64,000 bases of DNA from Siphonodentalium dalli (lineage: Eukaryota; Mollusca; Scaphopoda; Gadilida; Siphonodentaliidae), in assembly GCA_032622095.1 (NCBI GenBank), contig CP136061.1, forward strand, positions 218,022,373 to 218,086,372, written 5' to 3'. Both the position numbers and the translations under genes were made by a program. This document shows positions 52,880-64,000 of this stretch, in pieces (the stretch's first letter is position 1; the number at the start of each line of letters is the position of its first letter). The notes under the pieces were generated by a model. It was not told the DNA's origin and ran no database searches. It saw only the letters and a list, made by a program, of their open reading frames with translations.

Positions 52880-53770
52880 CCGTTGAAGTGGTGTCTTATT
52901 GTGCCACCCCCTCCCGAAGTTGGTTCGGGGCATACAGTCGATGGAACCGTCCGTCTGTGCGTCCGTCTATATCACATTGTAACTCAGATGTTAATTATCG
53001 CATTTCTTTGTCCTTTTGTATGGTGATAGCACAGGTTGGGGGGGGGGTGTGTGATACGCATATACTACGGGTTTCGTTTATTAATTTCCATCAGTTAAGC
53101 CTTTACCCAACAGAAGGGCCCTGTGCCAATGCATTCTCTTATATATGCGAGTCGACCATAGGTCGCCTCGCATATATAAGAGAATGCATTGGCTTAACAC
53201 ATTACAAATTATAAAATTGTTAAAGAATGTAAGAAAAAATGGTAAAAAGTGTTAAAAAAAGATTTTTTTTTTAGGCCAATGCATTCTCTTATATATGCGA
53301 GGCGACCTATGGTCGACTCGCATATATAAGAGAATGCATTGGCACAGGGCATAACTGTAACCATCACAATGTGGTCAATGAGCCGGTTCCAATGATATCC
53401 ATATTTGTATGGTTTTATTGAGACAGACCCAAGATAATTTAGGCTGTTGCAGCTTTATTTGGCCGGTTTTGGCCGGTTTGTTGGGTAAAGGGTTATGCCC
53501 CTTGCGTGGAAATTTGTAAAAGTTATGTCCGTACGAACATTTCAGCCTGAAACTCGGTCATGGATCATCGGATTTGGTTGTGCTTTGGTAGGCTGATAGC
53601 CGAGCGTTGGGGAAATAATACCCACTTACAACGGAGTTCGTCCATTTTGTTTTACTACCGGAGTAACGGGCCTTGTTTGACATGGAAATTTGTGAATTGT
53701 GTGTCTAAGCGAACTTGGGGGAAAGGACATTCATTGTTACTATAGTTACGACCCTTTTTTACTCTACATT
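52880..53770 (+). repeat. ~165 bp tandem repeat, interrupted by a PB MITE
   Basis: These are the same repeat units as 34660-35230 but in the opposite orientation ('tactacgggtttcgttta', 'ggccttgtttgacatggaaa', 'tttggttgtgctttgg'). The PB element at 53099-53492 interrupts one unit at 'catcagTTA'. The start contains 'cgtccgtctgtgcgtccgtc', a pattern often heading these repeats. Confidence 0.75.
53099..53492. mobile_element. piggyBac-like MITE, family PB, copy 3
   Basis: TTAA is at 53095-53098 on the left, with TTAT at 53493-53496 on the right. The ends are GCCTTTACCCAACAGAAGGG and the inverse GGCCGGTTTGTTGGGTAAAGG. Two P hairpins lie at 53125-53193 and 53275-53343. It is 394 bp, nearly the same as copy 2. 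The host repeat unit is known from other copies, so the insertion point is clear. Confidence 0.9.
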
Positions 53771-54612
53771 TTGCATTGTAACTCCGGTAGCAATGGTCAG
53801 AATTGAATGCTATTTGGAATGCTAATAGGCATGGATATGGCACAATTGTAATTTCGTATAAGGATACATCAAAAGCCCACAACCATGAACTGTTATCCTT
53901 CTGCCATAAATTGGCAGGACAGCGACGCACTGTTTATATACAAATGTGGTGTTCATAGTTCATTACACGTCAGAATGACATAATTATATGCGATGCTATC
54001 CAAATATTTCTTATATATTTCAAAGGTATGATAATTATTTCATTTACAGTTTCGGTTGCGTGGTCAAGTCCAAAGTCATCTGAGCCGTCACCGTATCTCC
54101 ATTCCATACGCATGAGGATGACGGGGACCACACTAGATACTGCGTAGCTGTTTACAACGGAGGTGTTTTTGGTAGACTATTTGACGTCTCTGGAAATTTT
54201 ATCTGGAAAAAATATGCATTTTAAAGCCAAAATACACCTAATAATATTCGCTTTTGAATTGTTACCGATATCGAAATAGGTCGATAAATACACAAACTTC
54301 CTTTATACATGTATTGTTTGTCACAGAAAGACGTATCGAAGTCATAAAAACACAGTACAATACAATGTACCGTGCCATTTGCATTCATCACTGATAATTC
54401 TGGAATCTGTCCGGCAAGGTATATTTCGCTATCTTACGTACTGTTTTCTCTTTGTTTTATTCATCAACATTAAGTAGTACCATACACGTTTCAGGGCGAA
54501 GACAGTTATAGATTTGCTAGATCGCCTACATGTGAACTCATTACGAGACCGCTGATTAAAAAGTTCGAACCGGCACCAACGAAAGGATCTGAAATTTATC
54601 GAAACAAAACAC
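53771..54612. other. Spacer, nothing recognised
   Basis: No gene or repeat was assigned. Confidence 0.4.
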
Positions 54613-54765
54613 GTATTTTCAGCGCTATATCGACGAATTTGTTCGGAAATCTTCTGGGAGTTGCGCTGGCACAACATTAAATCCCTGTGTCAATGCATTC
54701 TCTTATAAATGCGAGTCGACCATAGGTCGCCTCGCATATATATAAGAGAATGCATTGGCCTAACA

Positions 54766-56464
54766 ATGAATCCACTAATTGAAGGTACACGAACAATATT
54801 TGGTTGGTGACACATTTCCCATTGAGGGCGAAATGGGTCAAATGGCCACGCCCCTTTTTGCGCGAAGTACTACCACCCGCCGTGACTATATCTCCAGAAC
54901 CGTTGGACATAGGGAGTCGAGTGACCACTCAAAATGTGCGGAATGGCCACATTATGGGGGGTCAGTAATACATTTTCATATCCAAAGGTCAATGGTTTTG
55001 AAGATAATTGCCAAAAACCAAAAACAATCCATTTTAAGGGCCCAATTTTGGGGTTCAGCACTTTTATCTCAAAGCTGAGCCCCCAATTAGAATTTTATTG
55101 ACCTATATCCATCGGTGCCACATACAGGTATCATTTCTGATATTTTCTGTACCATTATCGGATGGGATTGACCTTCAAGGAGCTCTTGACCCTGAAAATA
55201 GGGTTTTTGGATGGAATATATTGGTCGTAGAATGAAAAGCAGACATTTTCCCAATAACAAAGATGTTGAGGAAATCATCAATTATGGGGTATTTGATCAG
55301 TAACCTAAAACTCCTACAAAAAGGTTACCTGGTGATATAATTTGAATGTAGTTCATCTCTTGTTATCTAGATTTCATGGCCTTTGATGTGAGATGGCTGC
55401 CAAAATGGTTATAAATGGAATGACATATATCACATTAGCAATATACTTGTAAATGAGTTCAATGTGTTATTTTCTTTAAACTTATGGGAGAACAGGGTGT
55501 TTTTATGGTATTCTAATGTTGAAATGAATTATACTCAGTCCACAAGTAGGTTTAGTAAATGTTGAGTTACTACAATTTGATCAATCAGTATGATTCGGTA
55601 GTCGAGCAGGTTGTGTCTTTATCAGTCCCACATCAATTTTGATTGGCTGCATCACCATTTTGTATAAAGGTTCTACAATTTCCTTAACACGTACATTATT
55701 TTAGAACAAATAATGGCTAGCCTGGCATGATTGCCTATATTTATATCCTGATATATGTATACGTACACGTAGATGTATATTTGCCCTAAATTGTTTCTGG
55801 TTCAAATTTGGGAGTTTGTAAGAAAATAAGTCATAAGAAAGATTCAGTAATATTAAAATATATTGTCCTGTTCAAAACTAACAAATACATGTCCAGTTAT
55901 AATAAATACACACATTAAAAATATAGGGCTTCCATAAATACAGAATATTTTCCAACTTGACAATCGTTCATTGTGTTCAACTGAGTGAGTTCATGTGAGA
56001 TTCATGGAAATTTATTTGGCAAGCTTGATTCTAAAGTGTCTAGCTTTATGGGCTTGAAATTCCGAATGCAATCCTGTTGCGTTGTGAGCTCAGAGAGAGT
56101 TAGAAGAAAAATACAAGCATCAGTTGATATGCAGATATAAATACATACAAATCTACATTCTGCAGGTAGCCATGCTATGCAATCCTCCCTCATGTTTCAA
56201 CTTATCAAGGAAAAATGATCACATTACCAATGACTATGATAGTCAGATGTTTTTGTAGATTTGTGGATGTTGTAGATTTCTGGATGTTGTAATGCAATAT
56301 AGATCTCCATTATAGTTGCACAAATTTATTTTTCATTTCGTCCCTTTAAATTGACTTTTATTTTTTATGTATGTATATGTGCCACTCCAAAAATGTCAGT
56401 AAAAGTACTGTAAACCGTTAGGTTTGATGTTATAGGCACATGAGATATATATATATATATATAT

Positions 56465-56508
<44 letters not shown>

Positions 56509-58578
56509 TTTACTTGTCAAATATTGTGAACCATGCAGGTACGTGTATGTGTGTCAGTCGCCTTATGTGTGTGATGTACATACGGTAACTATATGTATAT
56601 TCTAGTGAAATTTATGGTCTGCACTCTGCAGTATTTCAAAAACATCCTATGGCCATGCCTACGTATACGTATATACACTGATTCTAACACAATGGTTGTC
56701 AGGTTATAATCTATGTTTGAGGAAAGTTACTATGTATTTTTCATTTGTGTTGCATTTGTCAATATTAATGGGTCCCAGGAGCCCAGATGTTACTAGTGCA
56801 GAGCCCATTTAATTTTCATGAGACTGGTGGATTTCATGTCTATACTCCTAAACAAACATGACTCTGAGTCTTATCAGACCAAGACGGTATTGTGTAGGTT
56901 TTACTAGAATTATATTTAGAAAAGACTCAACCATTATTTTTCCACTGCCCTATATATCACAATATATTCATTTGGCAGTATTCATCCCAAGTTTAGTGGT
57001 GATGCTATTAAATTTGGTATGATATTCAGGTAGAGGAAAGCGATCTGAACAAATCGAGGATAAGCCACTATGTGTAGAAAACATTAAAAAACATGTATAT
57101 TGTGAAATATTTCAATAATGGGTGCTGGTTTTTACAAACTGGCCATAATTGAGATGACTATTCCTGTTGTTTACCAAACATCAGCGTACACATTAAATAT
57201 TTTGAAGTATATATGTTCTTGAATGTTTCATACAGACACTGACTTTTGCACAAATTGCTCGGATTAGCCAAACAATGCAAAAATAACCAACTTTAGGTAA
57301 AATGATGGTACTTAACAGAATCGCTTTGACCTACAAACATCATAGCAATCCAGCAGGACCCATCAGCATAATATAAAATTAGCAGGACCACTTAACCTGG
57401 GGTGGTATTGAAAATGAAAATATCTTTAAAATGGTAAGTTATGAGGGCTATTACCTATTATGAAGAATTATGTTAGTGAAATTATAGACCCTCATCTTCT
57501 CCAACCTGCAAGTGCTGCAACTATCATGGCAAATCAAAACTAATTCCATCATTTCCTAAAACTTTTTGTGAGATGATGTGTCCTTTTGGAAGAATTGATT
57601 ACTTCTGAAATATATACTGGTATATATGGTCATCTCTCATCTGATTACAACATGTTTTTACTATGCCCAGATGCAATACCCATTTTAGGATCGCAACATG
57701 TGGCTGCTGCATGAAGCAAACAGCTGGTCATTCCATTTAGTAAAAGTGTTTAGCATGTTTCATAGCTTGGTCACTTAAATCAGATCAGCTGTTAAATGTT
57801 GATAACAAATTTTGAAAACCTGTTTTGTTCAATCTGTACATTTCTGTTGATTAGAGCACAAGTGTTACCTGATTTTTGGTAAAGCACGCCAGTTTCCAAG
57901 GCATGTTCAGTCGTGAAGAGCTCATGTTGTGTGTCGGGGTCAACACATCCTCAGCAGCAATTTCCAGCTAATTCCATTGTGTGTGGTCAATTGTGCTCTT
58001 AAGTCGATCAGAGAATTCGGATAGTTCTTTAAAAAGTGTCATACATATGCTGTGGCCTTGGTGGTATTGTATACTTGTGGTGCGTAACATGCTGAAATCG
58101 GTTTTTGGCAATTATCTTAAAAACCATTGACTTTTGGACATGAAAATGTATTAATGACCCCCATAATATGGATTTTCAGGATCAAGAGCTCCTTGAAGGT
58201 CAATCCCGTCCGATAATGGTACAGAAATTATACCTATTAGTGGTACCGATGGATATAGATAAATAAAATTCGAATTGGGGGCTCAGCTTTGAGATAAAAG
58301 TGCTGAACCCCAAAATTGGGCCCTTAAAAATGGATTTTTTTTGGTTTTTGGCAATTATCTTCAAAACCATTGACTTTTGGATATGAAAATGTATTACTGA
58401 TTCCGCACATTTTGAGTGGTAACACGACCCCATATGTCCAACGGTTCTGGAGATATAGTCACGGCGGGTGGTAGTACTTCGCGCAAAAAGGGGCGTGGCC
58501 ATTTGACCCATTTCGCCCTCAATGGGAAATGTGTCACCAACCACAAATTGTTCGTGTACCTTCAATTAGTGGATTCAT
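54766..58578. mobile_element. 3.8 kb element with ~400-430 bp inverted arms
   Basis: The left arm (54766 to about 55197) and the right arm (about 58182-58578, inverted) match closely, with a few indels. The outer ends are 'atgaatccactaattgaagg' and its inverse; the inner parts include 'ccttcaaggagctcttga'. A further partial copy of the arm sequence lies at 58090-58165. The ~2.9 kb interior (55200-58080) has no frame above background and contains an (AT)n run at 56444-56508. This is a non-autonomous, long-TIR or fold-back element of unknown class. Confidence 0.8.
56444..56508. repeat. (AT)n microsatellite
   Basis: About 65 bp of TA dinucleotides with one 'tag' interruption, within the long-arm element. 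Confidence 0.95.
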
Positions 58579-58897
58579 GAAGAGTTTTGCTCTGGACATA
58601 CAAGTGCATACAAAACCACCATGAGCTACTAGAGTAACAAAGTTATCATTTTTATGTTTTTTTCTTACATTCTGTAACAATTTTTATAAAAAAAAAAATT
58701 ATCAAATTTTTTCTTACATTCTATAATATTTGTTAGAATTTTTTTTTAGAATTTTTGTCTTACATTCTTTAACAATTTTATCATTTTTCATATCTGTTTT
58801 CATTTTTTTCATATAATGGTCGACTCGCATATATAAGAGAATGCATTGGCACAGGGTATTTTCAGCGCTTTATCAACGAATTTGTTCGGAAATCTTC

Positions 58898-59777
58898 AGC
58901 ACATGCAGTGGGTTCAAACGAGCCATGCCCGATTAAATAGTCATGTTTTAATTCAATTTCAATGATCACATGCAGTAGTTTCGTAGACTAAACTATAAAT
59001 CGGCACGATGAATATTCAATCATCAAGTCTAGTTTCAAGTGTGCCTGCGTGACCTCATGTCTTTAAAAATGAAACAAAATGTGTCATTCCGAGGTTGCGC
59101 GGCATGCACCAACAATTTGGACTGAGAAGTTGTCATTATTATTGACAGCGGTGGACATTAACGCCGATATCTTCACACCCCGGGCGTGTGGCGGCCACGC
59201 ATACGCGGGTAACTAACACATAAAGGCATACTTATCAAATTGCATTGGAGGCACTTCATATAGAATTCGCAACAAAAGTCGTACTATAGGTGACGAGATA
59301 GTTGCTATGTGGTGGCGAAATTAATTGATGCAAACATATTAACTCATAGGGCTCTAATCACCACATACCGACACCTAGTTCGCGTTTTAATGAATATTTG
59401 TCATCTCAACAACGTTTTCTTCTTTGTCCGGCGTCTTCTAGCATATACACTCTTATATAGCTACCTGGATATCACAGATGCATATCATACATCGTTATCC
59501 CTTGCTTTAGCATCTTTCTTCTTCCCATGTAGGTAGGAGGTCAATAATCCATAATTCAACAACGAAGAACTATACACCGTTGCATATCACCCTCAAAGAA
59601 CGCAAGACATTGGTAAGAATCATGAAGTGAACCATGGTTATATACAAAGTCTATGCGATGCGAAATGCTCGATATACATAATACCTCTTACTTCCATGTC
59701 ATCTTCCGATGGAGCAATTTACATGAAGCGGCGGGGTCGTCACCCCAAGCTACCACATGTCGTTCAGCAAGGAAGCG
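58898..59777. other. Spacer, nothing recognised
   Basis: No supported gene. The short frame at 59309-59536 lacks any recognisable feature. Confidence 0.4.
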
Positions 59778-59783
59778 ATACAT

Positions 59784-60770
59784 GAAGGGGGAACGGGTAT
59801 TTTCGGGACACCGGGATCGACCCTTTTTATTTTTCGGGAATTGGGATCGTCAGATATAATTTTCCGGGAATCGGGAACAGAATTCCACCGGGACCCGGGA
59901 AAGGTTGAAATTATTTTCCGGGACCCGGGAAATTATCCCCAAATTAATGGGGATTTCCATTTTTATTCAGCTAATTATGAACTGATTTCCCCAAAAATGC
60001 ACACATAGATCAAATGTTTATTGAGTTATATGTTTATTAAACCGTTGTGTCAAATTAAAAATATATAATTTATTTAACTCTTTTTAATGTAAGTTCTCTG
60101 TAGGGAGTATTCAGCTGTTGTCGATACCGTGCATCTGTAACAACTACCAACAAAGTCTGCTGGTATCCAGTAAATTTTAAAGTCATTTATTTACACGAGT
60201 TTTACCACTTGGTCAATCTAAGCTGTTGTATCTGGTGACTTGTGTACACCCGTGTTGTCTCCTATTTCTCAGTTGGTTTGTGACTTGGTTTTTCATACTA
60301 ACATTCCAGTTATGGGGCACAATCTCAAATCACAAACCGTCTTAGATATATTGAGACCACATGAATTTGCATACATCACCTGGGCATTTAGGGAATACCT
60401 GATTTGCGGTAGTGTAGATCAGTGTAAAGAGTGATCTGTTGATTCTGTTCAATGGATTTGCATATAGGTTCGCATTTTATGTCATGTAAAATGATGTAAT
60501 TGACCAGACATGTAGTAGCCAGTCAAATCATAAGATAGCATAAAAATACAATATATGTACATTGATCTACATTACTTGTGAATATTGTATGTTTTGTCGA
60601 TACTCTATATAATATTTTAATTCCTGGGAACTGGCTCTTTTTTTTTACTGGGAACTGGGATTTGATTTTAATTCCTGGGAACTGGGAAATGGCATATTTT
60701 TTTCCTGGGAACTGGGATTTGCTGATTTATTTCCTGGGAATCTTGGATTGGATCCCCCCGTTCCCCCCTC
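59784..60770. mobile_element. 987 bp element with ATACAT duplication and GGGAA arrays
   Basis: The ends are 'gaagggggaacgg' and (inverse of the right end) 'gaggggggaacgg'. 'atacat' is duplicated at 59778-59783 and 60771-60776. Next to the left end are several copies of a ~15-18 bp motif like CCGGGAATTGGGATC (59805-59935). Next to the right end are several copies of CCTGGGAACTGGGAT (60622-60745) in the same, direct orientation. The centre is AT-rich and non-coding. Confidence 0.75.
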
Positions 60771-60776
60771 ATACAT

Positions 60777-61740
60777 ATACCTATCTGGATCGTAAATACC
60801 ATAGTTGCTTCCGCTTTAACGCGGACATTGTGGCATACCTTCACTGCACGTCGCCAGACAAGCACCTTTGCCCTCAACATGGCGGTTTTGATAACGCACT
60901 TGATCTGGAGAGGTCTTCAGCAGACGTTTGCAAGCAATTCAAATTAATTGATTTTTGTTTGACTTTCGAATCAACATGGCTTTACAAAATATCATGGACT
61001 GATGTGCGACGAGAGGAGGCACGGGTTACTGTAAACAAATGACAATTTGGAGGTTAAGTATTCGATTGAGCTCCAAGTTTATCAAACAAGTCTCTCCGAA
61101 AGTTATCTCATTGATCACATTTTGTATGTGATGGACTTGAGATATAACACGCGAGCTAGAGCATCTATACACGGAAATATCCGTCATGTGATGTGGGGAC
61201 AAAGAACAGACACACGAATTGCTTGTACTGTCTCGAAAGCGTACTCAATATGTTCCCAGATATCATGGAATCTGCATTATGGTCAGTGTTTGCCCACTGT
61301 CGGAAGAGATGTCTCGCGCGTGGAGTTGACACTCACTTTGATTAATATGTTCATTCGAAGGTTTTAGATTAACGACATTGTGATAGTGAGCTGCCGTCAA
61401 AAGTAAATATATGTCAAATAGACTCAGTGGCTATTCATGCTGCTGGTGAATTAGTGACCAAGTACATTATGGACCAACTGTCGCTGGGCTATATCGGTAT
61501 CATCTTTAATGGCCCATGAATGTTTGTGCCATATTCATATATGATGTCAATAACCTTCTGATGCCACACGATAACATTCGTGTATCATGAAAACAAAAGC
61601 AGAACACACCAACATTTGGACATGGAAAGGTATAAAAAAAGGATTTGTGTACAGCAGAACATCAACACATTCGGCAACATGTATGTTCATCACAGCATGT
61701 ATGTTCCTATATCATCTCCCAAACTAATTATATAGTATAC
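60777..61740. other. Unassigned flank
   Basis: A frame continuing to 61042 (60777-61042 part: TYLDRKYHSCFRF..., TSPDKHLCPQHGG...) is more GC-rich than its surroundings but matches nothing I recognise. If the 59784-60770 element is removed, the frame does not extend convincingly upstream. Possibly a decayed exon. Confidence 0.25.
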
Positions 61741-62235
61741 GAATCTTCGTCGAGCCATAATAATAATAATAATTAGTTAATTATAAAGCGCAACTAATAT
61801 AAAAATACTCAGTTGCCTTGTACATAGAGAGAAAAATAGAAAATATACAGAGTCAATATGCCCTCTTGAACAAGTGTGTTTTCAATAGTGTTTTGAATAT
61901 TTCCAGATTCCTACAACTTCTTAATTCCTACATCCAAATGTGATGAGCGGCCCATGGGAATCTTCTACCATCATATGTTAGACCCTTAGCTTTGTACATA
62001 TATTTGTATTTCTTCGAATGAACTTTCAGTTTTGCCAATCCATATCAGAGAGGTAGGAAAATGAACCATCTTATGAATGTACTTGAAGGCCAATAACAGA
62101 AGTCAATTTTATATTGGACGTGAAGTTATTTGAATAATTCAGGGGATATGTGGCAATCTTAAGTAACTGTTTGACAACACGAGCATCCATGTCCTGACTC
62201 TCTACAGTTTGGACAGGTTCTCATTCATCCTGCTC
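61741..62235. repeat. Interspersed repeat tail with AAT microsatellite
   Basis: 'aataataataataattagtt' is followed by 'attataaagcgcaactaat' and 'actcagttgccttgtac', which resembles an interspersed repeat end common in marine invertebrates. No coding capacity was recovered. Confidence 0.35.
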
Positions 62236-62239
62236 GCAT

Positions 62240-62390
62240 GAATATAAGCACAATACTCAGCTCGTATTGGCATTATTTGAAAACTCAAATACGCTCTATG
62301 GGCCAAAACGCTGGTTATTAAAAACAGTCCTATATGGGACTAATTCAATGTGAATTATAGCCGTATTGTGCTTATTTCCACGAGAGCAGA
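62240..62390. repeat. Short imperfect palindrome
   Basis: 'cgcatgaatataagcacaat' on the left pairs with 'attgtgcttatttccacga' on the right, around a centre with 'tcctatatggga'. It may be another small MITE. No target duplication was seen. Confidence 0.45.
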
Positions 62391-62502
62391 CTGGAAAATA
62401 ACACGAATAAATCAACTGTTGCCCGCCATCCAACGGAATATTGGGTATAAGTCCAATATGGGCTTATTTCATAATAATGCCAACAAATAATAAATTGCAA
62501 TA

Positions 62503-62898
62503 CTACTAAATTACCATGTCCGTTTAACAACACTAATAATACTAAATTACCAGGTCCCTTTAACGACACTAATACTACTAAGTTACCATGTCCGTTTAAC
62601 AACACTAATAATACTAAATTACCAGGTCCCTTTAACGACAATAATAATACTAAATTACCAGGTCCCTTTAACGACACTAATACTACTAAATTACCATGTC
62701 CGTTTAACAACACTGATAATACTAAATTACCATGTCCGTTTAACAACACTAATAATACTAAATTACCAGGTCCCTTTAACGACACTAATACTACTAAATT
62801 ACCATGTCCGTTTAACAACACTAATTATACTAAATTACCAGGTCCCTTTAACGACACTAATAATACTAAATTACCAGGTCCGTTTAACGACACTATTA
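62503..62898. repeat. 36 bp satellite, 11 units
   Basis: There are eleven consecutive 36 bp units of two main variants, 'taccatgtccgtttaacaac' (A) and 'taccaggtccctttaacgac' (B), in the order A B A B B A A B A B B-like, with 0-2 mismatches within type. Because 36 is a multiple of 3, the - strand stays open and yields a 12-residue repeat (GNLVVLVSLKGP / GNLVLLVLLNGH). That frame is judged to be a by-product. Confidence 0.95.
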
Positions 62899-63113
62899 AC
62901 CCTTTCTTAAATATTCATTAGCGAGTAATTCTCTCTAATAAATAGGCCTTTATTGTGAATTTGGGGGTGGACCCGGGAGGATTTCGAAGGGCAGTATGCC
63001 CTCCCCTACAACCCACTTTGGAAAATTTTGAGGGGTCATGGGTATGGTTTAACAATGCTCATGACACGATGAAAATGAAGTTGAAAATAATCTAACTTTT
63101 TTGTGTGTTTCTT

Positions 63114-63493
63114 TCACTTTTTCTTGTTTTTCTGTTGATGTAGTTGTTGTTGTTGGTTGTGGACTTGTGATGGCAAACTGGTGGCTCCGATCTTAATGTT
63201 CTTGTTACATTCGTCTAGGATGTCCTGAACTTGTCGCTTTGCCTCTGACTCAACAATGACCAGAACAGCGGTCAGCTCCGCCGCTGTGATGGAGGAGGTG
63301 GAGCTGCTGTTGATGTTGGTGGAGACGGAAGACAATGGGCTGTGATGGTATTCCGGTGTCTTTGGTGGAAGTGTTTCCATCTCCACCACGAAGTCTGCGG
63401 CAGGGGTGTCTGTGGTGATGTCGGTCTCACCTGGTCTGCTGACTCCGATAGCTCCTGTCTGGTGGTAGCTTCGGTGGACGAGGGGTGGTGATC
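63114..63493 (-). CDS. Unassigned open frame, possible terminal exon
   Basis: The - strand is open from just after a TGA at about 63493 to a stop near 63114 (about 125 codons; first ATG at 63389). The product is Ser/Thr/Pro-rich, then 'TAAELTAVLVIVESEAKRQV' and a basic Gln-rich C-terminus (QQQQLHQQKNKKK). The DNA is clearly richer in GC and less repetitive than its surroundings. No domain is recognised. An acceptor-like AG around 63460-63475 would make it a last exon of a - strand gene lying beyond the window or of a transposon. It may also be non-genic. Confidence 0.3.
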
Positions 63494-64000
63494 ATAATAA
63501 ATAGGACCCCTGCACTTTTATTATATGCCGTCTGTTCCGGAAAACCTCACATACGAATAAGCGTCCATTCCAATGTATACTTCTATAGCTGAAGGGGAAA
63601 TCCATTCAATATAGGGTTAATATGGTAATAAACAGTTTCGTTGTATATGAAGTATAGATGCATCATCTTGTACTCTACTCAGGATTAATTGGTTACCAGG
63701 CTGCTGGCCCCTATATATTCAGACATTTACTAACGCCTTTCAATCTTTCGGATTGTTTTTTATTCGATTTGGTATCATGCATAAAACTGTACAATGCCGA
63801 TAGAAGAATGTGAGGGTGACACACAATCAAGAGTTTGATCGTGTGTAGTGAGTGTCGGGTTGGACTGAAATTCCCAAGTCAATGAAATCTTGCAACCAAC
63901 AATTTAGAAATGTTTTCAAGAAATGACTCACACCAACAGTCTGATACGATTACTTGTTTACTTTCGATATCTCGATCCTGATGGAAAATCTACCTTACAG
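63494..64000. other. Window end, R2 fragment
   Basis: 'gtccattccaatgtatactt' and 'ctatagctgaaggggaaatc' at 63565-63605 match the end of repeat R2. The rest is unassigned. Confidence 0.45.

Larger units (their letters stand above)
54613..58897. mobile_element. Composite block: outer direct repeats, P hairpins, inner inverted-repeat element
   Basis: A ~41 bp sequence beginning 'tattttcagcgctatatcga' and ending 'gttcggaaatcttc' is directly repeated at 54613-54654 and 58857-58897. Just inside are a full P hairpin (54689-54760, starting CCCTGTG) on the left and half a P hairpin (58816-58856, ending CACAGGG) on the right. The right flank also has 'cttacattctttaacaattt' spacers typical of PB MITEs. 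So a PB-like unit appears to have been enlarged by the insertion of 54766-58578. Confidence 0.65.

Noticed and set aside
60578-61042. 154-codon + strand frame
   Set aside because: Its first third is the GGGAA array of the 59784-60770 element. The remainder has no identifiable homology, so it is kept only as an unassigned flank.

Overview
This is an AT-rich (roughly 37% GC by eye) animal nuclear window. The only well-supported gene has GT/AG introns, and most of the rest is non-coding repeat DNA. Two blocks of ~145-165 bp tandem repeats, built around motifs such as 'agttatgcccctttt' and 'tttccaagtcaaacaagg', are of a kind common in molluscan, especially bivalve, genomes. A lophotrochozoan and probably molluscan source is therefore my inference, not something the sequence proves.

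Gene content. A seven-coding-exon gene on the + strand (ATG 4384, stop 21232-21234) encodes a 423-residue type II membrane sulfotransferase of the carbohydrate sulfotransferase 15 (GalNAc4S-6ST) type. Both PAPS-binding motifs are present, all splice phases agree, and the C-terminus is family-like. The other coding remnants are transposon-derived. They are a 5'-truncated, frameshifted non-LTR retrotransposon on the - strand (22.75-24.2 kb), two 3' LINE tails (1.9-2.45 and ~8.9-10.1 kb), and broken pieces of a multicopy invertebrate gene (EEAD..I and VDTDV motifs, Cys-rich tail) inside a giant palindrome at 42.1-47.0 kb. A 125-codon open frame at 63.1-63.5 kb (-) is unassigned.

Layout. 0-4.3 kb: dispersed repeats, a TTAGCCAAA minisatellite and a LINE tail. 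4.4-21.2 kb: the sulfotransferase gene, whose introns are packed with elements. These are a hAT-like element with a TTAA-target element nested inside it (intron 1), a fold-back element inserted in a LINE tail (intron 2), three T2/Kolobok-like TTAA elements of two families (intron 3), a third copy of one of those families plus a decayed duplicate of exon 4 (intron 4), and two related TTAA elements plus decayed copies of the end of exon 6 (intron 6). 21.2-30 kb: hairpins, the LINE, a GATATC-rich array with inverted ends, a second hAT-like copy and a piggyBac-like MITE. 30-42 kb: tandem repeats, hairpins and long stretches with nothing recognisable. 42.1-47.0 kb: the giant inverted-repeat element. 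47-64 kb: more TTAA MITEs, a composite element with ~400 bp inverted arms, a small element with an ATACAT target duplication, and a 36-bp satellite.

Main interest. Several elements come with their own internal proof of mobility. Empty sites for TTAA elements are found at 27.68 kb (for 5435-6559), at 40.16 kb (for 10764-11257) and in the exon-4 duplicate at about 17.5 kb (for 16041-16518). Target-site duplications flank many of the others. A ~70 bp near-perfect hairpin recurs about eleven times, both alone and as paired modules in piggyBac-like MITEs. Several elements combine inverted ends with internal tandem arrays and fit no class I can name with confidence.
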